Shown one piece after another: positions 9,966 to 21,805 of a stretch of 64,000 nucleotides of DNA (its first letter is position 1; each line of letters starts with the position of its first letter). The stretch covers positions 8,472,752 through 8,536,751 of the forward strand of contig NC_077235.1 in the NCBI RefSeq assembly GCF_027887165.1, read 5' to 3'. The position numbers and the translations under genes were made by a program. Origin of the DNA: Monodelphis domestica (lineage: Eukaryota; Chordata; Mammalia; Didelphimorphia; Didelphidae). Below the pieces are notes generated by a model that was not told the origin of the DNA, did not search any database, and saw only the letters and a program-made list of their open reading frames with translations.

Positions 9966-11750
9966 AAGAGAAGTGAATGAAATCTTAGAAAAATTACAAT
10001 TAATAGATATGTGGAGAAAAATAAAAAGGGACAAAAAGGACTACACCTTCCTTTCAGCAACACATGGTACATTCACAAAGAGTGCCCATGCACTAAGGCA
10101 TAAAAACATAAAACAAGTACAAAAGAGCAGAAATAATAAATGCAAAATTTTCAGATCATAATACAATAAAAATAATGACTAAGGGTCCACAGAGAAGTAA
10201 ATCAAAAATTAATTGAAAATTAAATATGACTGTCCAAAATAGGTTAGTCAAGGAACAAATCATAGAAATAATTAATAATTTCATTGAAGACAGTGACAAT
10301 GATGAGATATCCTATCAGATTCATAGGAGGCAACCAAAGCAGTACTCAGGGGGAAATTTATATCCTTGAGGATATATATTAACAAAGTAGAGAGGGATTA
10401 TGTCCTATTACATGGCAATAAATATGGCAATCTAGGTAATATGGATGAATATTTACAAAAATATAAATTGCCTAGACTTACAGAGGAAGAAATAAAATAC
10501 ATCATAAATAATCCCATATCAGAAAAAGAAATTGAACAAGCCAGCAAAGAACTCCCTAAGAAAAAATCCCCAGGGCCTGATGGATTCACAAGTGAATTCT
10601 AACTAACATTCAAAGAACAGCTAATCCCAATACTATACAAACTATTTGACATAATAAGCAAAGAAGGAGTTCTACCAAACTCCTTTTATGACACAAACAT
10701 GGTACTGATTCCAAAACCAGGCAGGTCAAAAACGGAGAAAGAAAACTATAGACCAATCTCCTTAATGAATATAGATGCAAAAATCTTAAATAGGATACTA
10801 GCAAAAAGAGCCCAGGAAGGGATCACGAGGATTATTCACTATGACCAGGTAGGATTCATACCAGGAATGCAAGGATGGTTCAGTATTAGAAAAACCATCA
10901 ACATGATTGAGCATATTAACAAGCAAACTGACAAAAATCACACGATTATCTCAATAGATGCAGAAAAAGCCGACAGAATACAACATTCATTCCTATTAAA
11001 AACACTAGAAAGGATAGGAACAGAAGGGCCTCTCCTCGAAATCATCCGCACGATATATCTAAAAGCATCAGCAAGCATCATCTGCAATTGGGATGAACTG
11101 GGAGCCTTTCAAATGAGAGGAGGAAAGAAACGGGGGTGCCGGGGATCGCCTCCCTGATTTAACATTGCACTAGAAACCCTAGGCGGAGCAATGAGAGAAG
11201 GAAAAAGAGAGTGAAGGTATGAAAACAGGCAACGAGGAGGCCAAGCTATGGGCCCTCGCAGATGATGTGATGCTGGACTTCCAAGTGAATCCTAGACCGT
11301 CAACCACAGAGCCCGGGAAAATAATCCACAACTTCAGCAGAGTTGCAGGATACCAAATCAACCCACATCAGTCATCAGCGTTTCTCTACCTCCAACACAT
11401 CGCTGCAGCAAGATGGAGAAAGAGAAATCCCATTGAAAATCACCCTAGACAATACAAAATACTTAGGAATCTACGCACCAAGACAAACACAGGAGCTATA
11501 TGAACACAACAACAAAACACTTTCCACACAATTAAAACAAGATCTAAACAACTGGTAAAAAAATGATTGCTCGGGGTAGGAAGAGCTAACATAATACAAA
11601 TGACAATCCTACCCAAATTAATTTACTTATTTAGAGCCATACCCATTGAACTAACAAGAAACCTTTTTACTGAATTAGAAAAAAAACATAATAAAGTCCA
11701 TTTGGAAGAACAAAAGATCAAGAGTATCAGTGGAAATAATGGGAAAAAAT
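9966..11750 (+). pseudogene. L1 ORF2 fragment, truncated at both ends
   Basis: It matches the intact ORF2 at 54676-58482 from about codon 165 ('gaagtgaatgaaatcttagaa') to about codon 860 ('aagatcaagagtatcag'). About 300 bp is deleted near 10370. Reading is broken by stops and frameshifts; one example is the stop in 'gaattctaactaac' where the intact copy reads a Tyr codon. The RT box FADD is LADD here. It lacks the L1 3' end, so it was cut by a later deletion or rearrangement rather than by ordinary 5' truncation. Confidence 0.9.
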
Positions 11751-12871
11751 GTAATTTAAGTTCTATATTCTGATTTTAATGTAATTTTAAGTTTTTCTTT
11801 AAAAATCCTAAATTTTGTGGATGCTGAGAAATCCTTTTGGATTCTAGTTATTTAGAAGTAAAAGTCATACATTGCAGCTGGATTTGGGGAGTTTTTTAGG
11901 TAAATTTTCCAGAGCTGCAACAATAACACGGATAGGTTTTGTTTTTTTAAAAGGACTAGCAAATCCTGATGATTGTTTTTACTAAGGGTGATTCACCTTC
12001 ATTTCTTCTTTTTAATTCTGAGATACTGGCCTGATTTAACTTCTGCCTTTGAGTATCATTTTTCTCTGATAAAGAAGTCCCCACCAGTGTATTCAGTTTT
12101 GATTAACCTTTTGTTTTTGTTTCATACATTAAAATTTCCTTTTATTCTGAACTCACATACACAGAGCATTTTCATACACACAGCAGAACACAAAAGTGGA
12201 GTCTATCAAACAGTAGATATTCATTTCATATGGTTTCCTTTTTTTCCCAAAAGTATAAAATAAATTCTACATGTTATCTGCAAAAAATAAAATAAAAAAT
12301 AAAAATAAAACAATAGCCCAGATTATTATTAGGAAATAATTTTCCCACCAGGGAATTTTCTAGGGGCATCCTGCATTTTATTAATCCACTCCTGGAGTGT
12401 AGATGAATTTATCAAAAATTATTCATCTTATTTTTGCTAGATTTTTGGTAAAAAAGATTTCATTCAGAATTCCTGGAACCATAACTATTATCTCAAGGCA
12501 CTTCTTAGGGAGCCAAAACCTGAGCAAGATTTTTACAGCCTGGACCCTGAAGAAAAGAAGTTACCAAAAACATCGCTTCAAGGAACCTCACAGCTACAGA
12601 AGAAAGACAGAACCAAGCATCCAAGGGCTATTGGAACTGGATAAGAATTCCATTTCTTGTAGTTTTCACTGATTTTTAGAATTCTTAGCATAGCAGATAT
12701 AAATTTGCCATTTGCCCTTGGAATGCTAATAATATTTAACCCTGAATGAGGCCCTTTTAAAGTAGAGAACCTAGAAACAAAAAGAGCTAGTTTTCATATC
12801 TAGAGTAGGAAAGGTTCAACTAGTAGCATTTTACTTTGTTAGGCGTTTTAATGTAATATCTGTTCATTTGG
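11751..12871. other. No gene recognised between two L1 pieces
   Basis: AT-rich DNA with an (AAAAT)n-like patch at 12285-12310 and no domain in any frame. If 9966-11750 and 12885-13664 were one element, this would be an insertion. However, the second piece has its own target-site duplications, so they are separate events. Confidence 0.4.
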
Positions 12872-12884
12872 AAATGTGCAGCAA
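12872..12884 (+). repeat. Left target-site duplication of truncated L1
   Basis: 'aaatgtgcagcaa' is repeated exactly at 13665-13677. Confidence 0.9.
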
Positions 12885-13664
12885 AAGTCGGGACACTAAT
12901 GCATTACTGGTGGAGTTGTGAATTGATCCAACCATTCTGGAGGGCAATTTGGAACTATGCCCAAAGGGAGCTAAAAGACTGTCTGCCCTTTGATCCAGCC
13001 ATAGCACTGCTGGGTTTGTACCCCAAAGAGATCATAAGGAAAAAGACCTGTACAAGAATATTCATTGCTGCGCTCTTTGTGGTGGCCAAAAATTGGAAAA
13101 TGAGGGGATGCCCTTCAATTGGGGAATGGCTGAACAAATTGTAATATATGTTGGTGATGGAATACTATTGTGCTAAAAGGAATAATAAAGTGGAGGAATT
13201 CCATGGAGACTGGAACGACCTCCAGGAAGTGATGCAGAGTGAGAGGAGCAGAACCAGGAGAACATTGTACACAGAGACAGATACACTGTGGTACAATCAA
13301 ATGTAATGGACTTGTACATTAGTGGCAATGCAGTGATCCTGAAGGAGGGATCTACGAGAAAGAACACGACCCACATTCAGAGGAAAAACGGTGGGAGGAA
13401 AAACAGGGAGGAAAAACAACTGTTTGATTACATGGATCGAAGGGATATAGCCGGGGATGTGGACTCTAAAGGAACATCCTAGTGCAAACACCAACAACAT
13501 GGAAATGGGTTCTGATCCAGGACACAAGCAATACCCAGTGGAATTGTGCGTGGGCTATGGGAAGGGTGGGGGGAGGGAAGGAGGAATAGAAAATGATGTT
13601 TGTAACCAAGGAATAATGTTTAAAATTGACCAAATTTAAAAAAGAAATTTTAAAAAAGAAAAGA
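12885..13664 (+). mobile_element. 5'-truncated L1 (780 bp) with 13-bp duplications
   Basis: It begins in the region of the ORF2 C-terminal Cys/His motif ('catgcattactggtggagttgtgaa'), runs through the end of ORF2 and the 3' UTR, and ends in an A-rich tail. The last ORF2 part is open for 81 codons (12899-13144) before a stop where the intact copy reads Trp ('ttgtaatat' against 'ctgtggtat'). The 3' UTR keeps the G-rich tract ('gggtggggggaggg', about 13565). The identical 13-bp flanks show ordinary target-primed insertion. Confidence 0.93.
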
Positions 13665-13677
13665 AAATGTGCAGCAA
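13665..13677 (+). repeat. Right target-site duplication of truncated L1
   Basis: Exact copy of 12872-12884, directly after the A-rich tail. Confidence 0.9.
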
Positions 13678-15566
13678 GTTTCTAGAGTACTTTTCCAAGT
13701 TAGCATAACAGGGGCCCAGTATATATGTAGGATTGCAGAATGTGATTTTTCCAAGATAATATAGGAAGAATTTAGGAACCTGGTAATTTTATGGAAATAA
13801 TTATTAAGCAGAGGAGATAGGTTATTCTTAATGATTTGAGGAAATTGCCATGTAAAGTCGAATTGTATTGGAAATTCATTGGAAAGAATGATAAGGAGAG
13901 AATTGGTTAAGGATGCAACTCAGATACAGTTCTGGCCTGGAGAAAGACTAAGAGGTTGCTCGGCTGGATCCCTTAGGAAGAAGCTTCTGTATTATACCTG
14001 GCAGGTTATATATGTGGCTAAGCATCATTGCCAACTTACACATGGCATTAAGATTCCAAATCAGGGGATCATTTCTCCCTCATTTTAATCCCTTCCCTCT
14101 CTTCTCCTCTTAGGGCAAGTTTTAGGTAATCATATAATGTAGGAAGTCCGAGAGAGGCAAAGCCTGAGAAATATAGGAATAGAAAAGGCAGACTGGTAGA
14201 AATTTTTTAGCCAGTTTACATTACTTAGCAGATAAAGAAGTCCCTTTCATGAGGTTCTAGAAAGAGGTACTATTAGGAAACAATTTAGGTCATAAGAATA
14301 GCATAGCAGATACCAGTGTCAAAAGGGGGACTTGGTTAACTTGGGATATCCCATGGTACTGCCACAACAGAGTATGATTTCCACAATAATTTTTATCTAC
14401 AGACTTTTTGTTTCAGTTGTGATTCAGTTGCAGCATGATTGCATTCGTGATATTTCATTCCTAATGATTCCTGGAAGTATACAAGAATTAAAGGAACTAA
14501 AATAATAGTTAATAGGAGTAAAATGCCTAAGCCATTTACGCGTGCTTATGAATGTTGAATATGTAGCTAGAAGTGAATGAGAACAAGTTTTTTTAAATCC
14601 CCATCATCTCAAACCTCCACGGGGGGTTGGGGGGGGGGGTTGAGGATGTTCAATTTAGGCGGAATTTGAAGTATTTTTAATTTTGAGAATTTTTGGATTT
14701 AATGTTTAGTTTTGAGACTTGAATTTAACTTATAAAATTGTTCTGAAGCTGAAATTGTTGTGCAAGCATGGTGAGTATAGTTTTGGAGTTTTAGTAAGAG
14801 GATAGTTAATTAGAAATATTACTCAGTATTAGCTGATATTTTTATTTTTCCATGAACAGTGAAGAGGGCTATTTTTGGATCTACAAAACCTGATTAACTT
14901 GTGATATGGATTTTATTTTTGCTTTTATATTTCTATAGTTTAGTTTGTGTCTATTTTTAGTGTTGCTTTTTCTATATGATTACTTTGGTACAGTAAGGCA
15001 ATTTTTCTGATAAAGTGTATAGCTTACATATTTTTATAATTGATACAAAATAGTTATTAATAGAATTAATAAGTGGTTAAAAACTAGCTGAAGTTACTTT
15101 TAATATTGACTTAAGGTCCAGTGTCAAGTAGTGTTATAGACTGATAGCATTTCAATGCAGACCAAAATTAGCAACATATATTAATCCTACAGATGAGTAT
15201 GTTGGGAGTCAATCAAGTCCTATGGGAGAAAATGTTAATGGATTTCTCCTGTTTTCTCTAAAGAAGGCTGCAAGGGAGAGGATGCTCAAAACCTTACATT
15301 AGGACCCACCGTCAGGACTCACCAGATTGGAGAGACTGAAAGACTTTGGGGGAATGTTTGTTGTTGTTGTTAGAATTTTGCCAGAGGCAGACTGCCTGTT
15401 CTCTGGCCTTCTGTCAATGTACCAGGCATTTGGGGGGCACCCCCAAATGCCAGTTGTCCATACATACGCCCAGTGTTTTCTATCCTCAGTAACAGGGTCC
15501 AAACTCTTTTAGTAACTCCCTTTTGGCCTTTTTGGTGTGGTTAAAAGGCATTTAGCCTTTGCCCAC
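13678..15566. other. No recognised gene; possible ERV interior
   Basis: It lies just 5' of a polypurine tract and LTR piece, so it may be retroviral, but no frame shows gag, pol or env motifs. G runs occur at 14622-14640. Nothing else supportable. Confidence 0.3.
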
Positions 15567-15578
15567 AAGGGGGGGGGG
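15567..15578 (+). other. Polypurine tract before LTR piece
   Basis: AAGGGGGGGGGG stands directly before TGTCAATATG, the LTR start. This is the layout expected at the 3' end of a provirus. Confidence 0.5.
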
Positions 15579-15690
15579 TGTCAATATGAAATCTGAACAC
15601 CTCAATTTTACCCCTGCCCTTTGAGAAACTCCAGGACCAGGAACATCTGTTTTGGGTTGAACTATAGATCTTAAAGTGTTTTTTAACAGG
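15579..15690 (+). mobile_element. LTR fragment, first about 110 bp
   Basis: It matches 7940-8050 at roughly four bases in five ('tttacccctgccct', 'tgttttgggttgaa', 'ttaaa'). It breaks off near 15690, where L1-like sequence begins. Confidence 0.65.
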
Positions 15691-15990
15691 TTGACCAAGT
15701 TATGCTGCTATGTGAACAGAATGGAGAGCCTTGGAAGATTTTTATGAACTGATTCACAGTGAAGTGAGCGTAACTAGGAGAATCATTTCTACAATGAGAA
15801 AAACCTGGTAAAGAAAACAATTACAAAAGATAAGAAACGTGATGACTGAAAAGACCAACCAAGGTCCAAAATGAGGTGCAGATGGCCAATTTCTATATTC
15901 GTTTTGGCTGATGAACATTTTTTACAAAGAAGTTTTTTGGTTTTTTCCCCCTTGGAGGGAGTTAGTAACCAATAGAGAGGAAATGAGCAA
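15691..15990 (+). mobile_element. Old L1 3' end relic
   Basis: 'gagccttggaagatttttatgaactgattcacagtgaagtgagcgtaactaggagaatcatttctac' follows the old-L1 3' end phrase that in younger copies reads 'gatgcagagtgagaggagcagaaccaggagaac'. The tail is lost. Confidence 0.6.
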
Positions 15991-16410
15991 TAGTATTGTC
16001 GGAAAAAAGGAGAAAGGTCACTGAAACATTTTTTAATTGGTAGAACGAGGTTCAGATTGAAACCCAGAAGAATGGGCAGAAGGGGAAATAGAGATTCTGA
16101 AGTTTCTGACCTTGGAGCCTAAAGTAACATTGATGGATAATGTGAAGATTAAAGATGTCACTATTTCTGTGGGGGAGCTCAGGCAGGAGAGAAGAGCAAG
16201 GCAAGTGAACTGAGCAGTGAAGCTTTTTGAGGGAAGATCACTGTGCGGATTAAGGACAGGAGCTGGGGCAGAGCAGGGGTGTACCAGAGCTAGCTCTAAT
16301 GAGCTCAGAAAAGGAATAGCCGATTGTTAAATTTTCAGTGTGAGCATTTGCACCTCATAAATTGGCAAACACTCCAAATCTGGGCTTGATTTATTGTTCT
16401 GTCTGTCTAG
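15991..16410. other. No gene recognised
   Basis: Purine-rich phrases (16180-16320) resemble the unclassified repeat family seen near 36000 but are too diverged to assign. Confidence 0.3.
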
Positions 16411-16416
16411 ACGGAG

Positions 16417-16550
16417 AGTCAGCAAACTATAGCCTATAGGCCCACCGCCAAATGTAAAAACCATTCTTTGTTTGCAAGCCATACCAAAAATAAAGGCAGA
16501 GGGCCAGATGGGTCCCTCAGACCACAGTTCACCAAGCCCTGGTCTAAGCT
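16417..16550 (+). mobile_element. hAT-like short non-autonomous DNA element
   Basis: It starts 'agtcagcaaactatagcctataggccca' and ends 'gggccagatgggtccctcagaccacagttcaccaagccctggtc'. The two ends are loosely inverted copies, as in hAT elements with 'GTCAGCAAACT' termini. Confidence 0.5.
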
Positions 16551-16555
16551 TAAAA

Positions 16556-16822
16556 AAGTAAACATTTATTTATTAAGCACCTGTGATGTGCTAGGCATTG
16601 TGCTACGGATTAAACAAATGATTATTTGATCTCTACAACAATTTTGGGAGGTTGATACTATTATCCCAATTTTACAGATGAGGAAACAGAGAGCAAGAGA
16701 AGTTAAGTGACTTGCCAGAGGTCACCCAGCAAGTGAGTGTCTGAGGCTGGATTTGAACTCAGGTCTCCCTTACTTCACACACAACAGTGTATCCACGGTG
16801 CTATCTAGATGCCTCTAGATTC
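16556..16822 (-). repeat. MIR/THER-like CORE-SINE, nearly full length
   Basis: Reading the minus strand gives the tRNA-like head ('ggcatctagatagcaccg'), then 'gagttcaaatccagcctcagacactcac', 'ctctgtttcctcatctgtaaaattgg' and the tail with 'gtgctaggcattgtgct'. Diverged and inactive. Confidence 0.85.
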
Positions 16823-17750
16823 AAGTGTTAACAATAAAGATTTAACTCCAAATTGAGGCTGGTCTTTGAACATTACCAAACTATTGGGGTAGACAAAAAG
16901 ATAATGATCCCAGCACTGAACCCATTGAGGCAAGAGAAAGAAGAGCCGTTATTAGGATTTGGAGTATCAGTGGATGGGAAGAAGACGATTGAAACTCAGG
17001 TAGCTAGATGATGCAAGATTGGCCCTCTGGGCCTGACCCCATAGGAGGTCGTGTTGTTGTGAGTTATGATGAAGAGGAATGTGATGAGGAGCCTGGAGGG
17101 ACAGTCATGAAGCAGGAGGTGGATCTGATGCTGGAACTAGCATTGGGTCAGAAGTCCCATCACAATTAAGAAACGGAAAAAATATGGCTTTGAAAAACTG
17201 GGTAAATGGGTCGTTGTGCGGAATTTCTTCTAATGCTAATTCACCTTCCAGGGCTGTCAGATGGAGACATGGAGGGGCATTCAAAGGGAAGAGCTTAGTC
17301 AGTAAGTGATTCTGTAAACAATGATCTCGAAGTAGTTGGAATTCTATCTCTAAGCCTGAAGAAGTGTGCAAACAGAGCCCCTGATGAAGTGCTAACAAAT
17401 ACAGGCTCGCCATAGGACAGATTTTATAAGCGAGACAAGGCGATAGAACAGGAGCCATCTGCTTGGTGAGAAGACAGGCAGGAAAGATGGGCCCTTGTCA
17501 AGAGGGTGTCTCCTGCCAAACTAAAAAGGTTCCTTCTGTGGGAAATCTTGACGACAGAGCCTAGCAAGCCAGCTAGGGACAGCTCTAGGGACTCTCCCAA
17601 AGGGTTTGGAAATCAAGTTCTGAGACTTCTACTAAGCTAGGTTTGCAATGTTCTATCACATATCTACTCCATCAGTCATCTTGGCCAAGATTTCCCTCAG
17701 CTCCTGCTGAGCGAATAAATCAATCATCTGTTCCTTTCCGATCTCTGTAT
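16823..17750. other. Unassigned DNA with one 117-codon minus ORF
   Basis: The minus ORF at 17105-17458 reads like ordinary soluble protein sequence (Leu/Pro/His-rich, few repeats) but I recognise no domain. It could be a processed pseudogene fragment or chance. No splice or promoter evidence. Confidence 0.25.
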
Positions 17751-17759
17751 CTTCCCTAT

Positions 17760-18300
17760 TCTTCTCCCATTCTAAGGCACCCTTCCTCCCAACTCTCCCA
17801 TTTCTGTTGAAGGTGCCTCCAGATTTCTAGGCACCCAGTTTCCCATCCCTGGCTTTCTCTCTAACTCCCAAACCACTCCTTACTTCCTTTCCCAGACTGT
17901 CCATAGCCAATCAGTTGAAGCCCTATTATACATTTAACAATGTCACTCACTTGGTCCCCTTCTCTTCACTCATTTAACCATCCACCTACTTCAGGCCCAC
18001 ATTGCCTCTTGCCTTTGCTATTGTAATAGCCTCCTAATTGACCTTCTTCCCTCCAACATCTATCTCCCTTCTCTACTCTGTCCTCCACACAGCTGCCAAA
18101 GAGCTTTTCCTAAGGCACACATTTCCCTATATCACTCTCCTGTTCAAAATCTTCTGCTAATGCCCTAGGATAAAGACAGATTCCTCGGCCTGACATTTAA
18201 GCCCCTCCACAATTTGGCTCCAATCTACCCTTGATATATTTCCAGTTATTACACACTTTGTACAATCTACATCCTGTCCAAACTGTACTATTAGTTATAT
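17760..18300 (+). mobile_element. L2 LINE relic (ORF end to 3' region)
   Basis: It follows L2 order: 'tgtcctccacacagctgccaaagagc', 'cctatatcactctcctgttcaaaatcttctgctaatgccctaggataaagac' and 'tttaagcccctccacaatttggctccaa'. Non-coding. Confidence 0.75.
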
Positions 18301-18307
18301 ATGTTAA

Positions 18308-18550
18308 GCACCTGGGTGGCACAGTGGATAGGGTACTTAGACCTGGAGTCGGAAAGTCCTAGGTTCAAATCTAGCCTCAAACACTTACTGTGGGACTCTG
18401 GGCAAGTCACTTAACTTATTTGCCTCAGATTTCTCTATTAAATGGAGATAATAATTACATTTATCTCTCAAGGTTGTTGTGAGGATTAAATAAGGTATCT
18501 GTAAAAAGTGCTTTAGCACAGACCCTGGCACATAGTAGGCACTTATCCCA
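18308..18550 (+). repeat. CORE-SINE (MIR/THER/MAR type), plus strand
   Basis: A tRNA-like head ('tggcacagtggatagggtacttagacctggagtcgg') with B-box 'ggttcaaatc', the 'ctgggcaagtcacttaac' core and the tail 'gcacagaccctggcacatagtaggcactta'. Full length, diverged. Confidence 0.9.
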
Positions 18551-19840
18551 GTAGGAGTAAATATCAAATTTCATTTGGGTTTAAAAACTCAATTTTATAA
18601 ATACAAGATGGTTAGGCAGGAGTTTGTGGATAAAAGAGCTGGAGGATTCAGTGAATTGTATTCTCACATATGAGTGGGGTGTGATAGCCAAAAAATAAAG
18701 ATGATCTTGGTTTGGGGGAAGGGAGAGAGAGAGGAAGAGAGAGAGAGAAGGGGAAAATAAGGACATATGTAACATGGAACTGTCCTCTCTTCCAGGCACC
18801 AAAGTTTAGGATGAACACTGAAGAACCTGAAGCTTCCCTTGATTCCCCCAAATTGCTTAGCTCTTCCTCACGTGACCGCATATTTTTATGTGGATACCCA
18901 AGAAGAATGTAAGCTTCTCGGGGAAGGACCTATTTTTGCTTTTGTATTCCACATGATTGAAACACATTAAACACTAAATACATTTTCACTAACTTGCATG
19001 ACTGAATAAGGCCATTTCTAATAGACATGGGCACTCAGAATGCCCACCTCAAGTGTCCCACACATGTTTTATAATCTGAAAAAATAAGACAATTACTCAT
19101 GGGCAGGTAGCCTTTGTTTCTACAATTAGGGTACTCTACAAATAGGCTTCTCTGTATAAGAACACTGCTGGACTTTAACTCTGATGGCCTAGCAAGACAA
19201 AGCACCTTAAAAACGCAAAGGCTGAACACCCAGATTGTTATGGCTGCTTGGCCTTCCCAGCTAATCCAACGATTGCATCCATTCTTATAAAACTGAGCAG
19301 GCATGCGCAGCCCTGGCAGCCATGTCTCCATGCCAGAGGCCAAGCCTGCATTACCCTTTAAATACCAAAGGACAAACTCACAAGTGGGCAGAGCCCTTGG
19401 GCCACCTGCTCCAGCTCCATGCTAGATCTGAATCAATTTGAACTGGTGGGAGAAAAGATTGATTTGTACCCTGGAAGGCGACAACACAGAAGGAAGCCCT
19501 GGGCAGAGAGATGAGAGGTGGCAGAATTTTCATTTTCACATTTCAAAACACTTTCAGGAACATGAAAATTTCCAAATAGTGATTTCTGACGATGTTTGCA
19601 GGCCTTGAAAAGTTCCTCGGTAACAGCTCTCCATCTCTTTTGAGTAATGTTTTACTCTGACCTTTTGCTTCATCAAATGGGCTGCCTCAGGTGTGGCAAT
19701 TAAACATTTACAGCAAGAATAGGCCTTTGGCAATTTTTAACATAATCATTGTTCCTATTATTTAAACAGCTCTAATGTTCTAGAGAATCAGAGGACTGAG
19801 AAGTGGAAGGAACCAGAAAACAACACAGTCCAACCTGCCC
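18551..19840. other. No gene; short purine patch and L2 end
   Basis: (GGGAGAGAGAGA)-like purines lie at 18718-18752, and an L2 3' end phrase ('aagaatgtaagcttctcggggaaggacc') at 18900-18985. The rest is unassigned. Confidence 0.4.
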
Positions 19841-19844
19841 TGCA

Positions 19845-20945
19845 GCACAGCAGTTCCTTTTTATATCACTTGGAGATAGCTTTCTAGCTTCTACTTGAAT
19901 AATTCCCATAACAGGATGCTCACTACTTTAAGAAGGAGTCCACTTGCTGGAGAGTAAGGAATTCAGACATATTCAGAAATGACAATGACTTTAACACAAA
20001 AGTCATCCCCCCCCTTTTTTGGAGAACTCATAGCGAGTGGCTTCTCCTTTCCCATGGGCTCAAATCAAGCCTTCAGTTTGGCATTCGAGACCTAACCTTA
20101 TCTGTTGCTACTAAACATCAGAGTAGTCCCACCAATCTGCCTTAGCTCAGATAGCTACATTGTGCTGTAATAACAGAATTCCAGTTGGTTGAAATCATCC
20201 TTGAATAGGAACCTTTCTTAGGATGTCCACAGCCTGTGCTCATGAGCCAGCCCTCACTTGAAGACCTCTACGGAGAAGAATCCCACTACCTCCCTTTTGG
20301 ATTGGCTGGAATCATTAGGAGGTTTCACTCCCCCTCACTGTTCCTTGTTCAGCCACACTGAACAAATCTAAACCTATATAACAAGCCTGAAAGGTAGTTC
20401 CCCAGTCTTCTCCAGGTTCAACATCACTAGTGACCCTTGCACGGCACAGTCTCCAGTACCTTGATCACACCGGTCACCTTCCTTCAAATGCTTTCCAGCT
20501 TGTCAGCATCTACAACTCAAAGTATTACAGTCGTATGGAGGCACGGATGACCAGCACAGAAGACAGTGAGACCTTCACGTCTCTCATTCATTTTGCACCT
20601 CTAAAAGTAGCCTACAATTGCGTTTGCTTTCTGGGCTCCCACATTGCAGGGACAATTCATACTCTCTAGTTCACTAAAACCCTCAGAACTTTTCAACTCA
20701 CTCTGTGGTGTCCTCACATCTCACTTGCTTTTGTGAACCCTCGTGTGATCCTTGATATTTATCTCTACTGAATTGTTCTTTATTCAGCATCAACCCCCAT
20801 TGTATTAGGCTGCAAAGATCTTGGGGGATCCTGCCTCTCTTATTCAGTGTTTGCTATGTGTCCCAACCTCATTTCATCTGCAAACGTGATAAGTATATTG
20901 TGATGATCAAAAAAACCTGTCAAGTTGTTTTGGTCTCTCTAAGAC
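19845..20945 (-). mobile_element. CR1-type LINE 3' relic
   Basis: The plus strand reads the reverse of a CR1 3' end: 'acaggatgctcactacttt', 'cagtcttctccaggttcaacatc', 'ttccttcaaatgctttccagcttgtcagcatct', 'gctgcaaagatcttgggggatcctgcc' and 'tcatctgcaaacgtgataagta'. Frames are destroyed. A further part lies at 21285-21500. Confidence 0.7.
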
Positions 20946-21284
20946 CCAACAGGCCTATGATCCCTGCTGTGAACACTGACTAAAGCTTAATGAGGGAAGG
21001 AGAAGGGAATAAGCCAATCGAAAGCACCTACTAGGTATCGGGCGCCATGTGCAATCTGACCCCTTTTTTCTACTCCTGCTGTGGCCTAAAGGCCATCACA
21101 TCTAAAGTTCAAGCCACCTCCCTACAGGGATTCCTTTGCTATTGCTTCTTCCTCCTATGCTTTTTTTTAAGCCAGAGCTTCTTAACGTGGGGTCTGGAAA
21201 GTTGTTCTAAAAATATTTTGACACAAAAAAGTTAAAGAATCCCTGCTTTAGGCCTTGGGCCTTCCCTTGTCCCAGCTAAAACAT

Positions 21285-21500
21285 GCCATGACAAAAGCCA
21301 CCTTTTTACACATTGCTGGTCTATCTGATGCCTTTGTGAAAGTCTGTGGCAAGGCTGGGCATCAGGCTACTGTGTGTACTTTCATCCAAGGAACTGACTG
21401 TTTAAAAAGTTCACACCAAGCTACATCCCTGGGGCACTCTACTAGAGATTTTCCTTACATCACCATCAACCCATTAGCGCTGTCTCTGCAGAAATGAGTA
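21285..21500 (-). mobile_element. CR1-type LINE relic, continuation
   Basis: 'tacatccctggggcactctactagagattttccttacatcaccatcaacccattagc' is the CR1 reverse-strand phrase that normally follows the part ending near 20945. The DNA between them (20946-21284) is a later insertion or diverged L2-like sequence. Confidence 0.7.
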
Positions 21501-21589
21501 CTCTACAAGGTAAAATCTGATAGTAGCCAAGGAAAGGTTCCGATTCCATCAAAAGGGCTCTATGCCCTCTTGATGAGGGAGTTAGTTAG

Positions 21590-21805
21590 GATTGCCACCA
21601 TTCTGTAGGGTGCCCCTTTGCTCCCACATCAATCCACTCTCTCAGCAGCATCTCATGGGAAGCCTCTCCTAGCCTTCTTTCCTTCATGTTGTCTCTGACT
21701 ATTAGAATGGTGAGATTCCTTGAGAGGAAGAACTGGCTTGTTTGTATTTGCCTCTCCGGCCCTGAGCACAGTGCCTGGCATGCTTAATAAATGCCTGATG
21801 TATCT
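21590..21805 (+). mobile_element. L2 LINE 3' end relic
   Basis: 'tgggaagcctctcctagcc', 'ttagaatggtgagattccttgagaggaagaactggcttg' and 'ctgagcacagtgcctggcatgcttaataaatgcc' are in L2 3' order. Confidence 0.8.

Noticed and set aside
9966-13664. One L1 interrupted by a 1.1 kb insertion
   Set aside because: The 3' piece has its own exact 13-bp target-site duplications (12872 and 13665), so it is a separate insertion.
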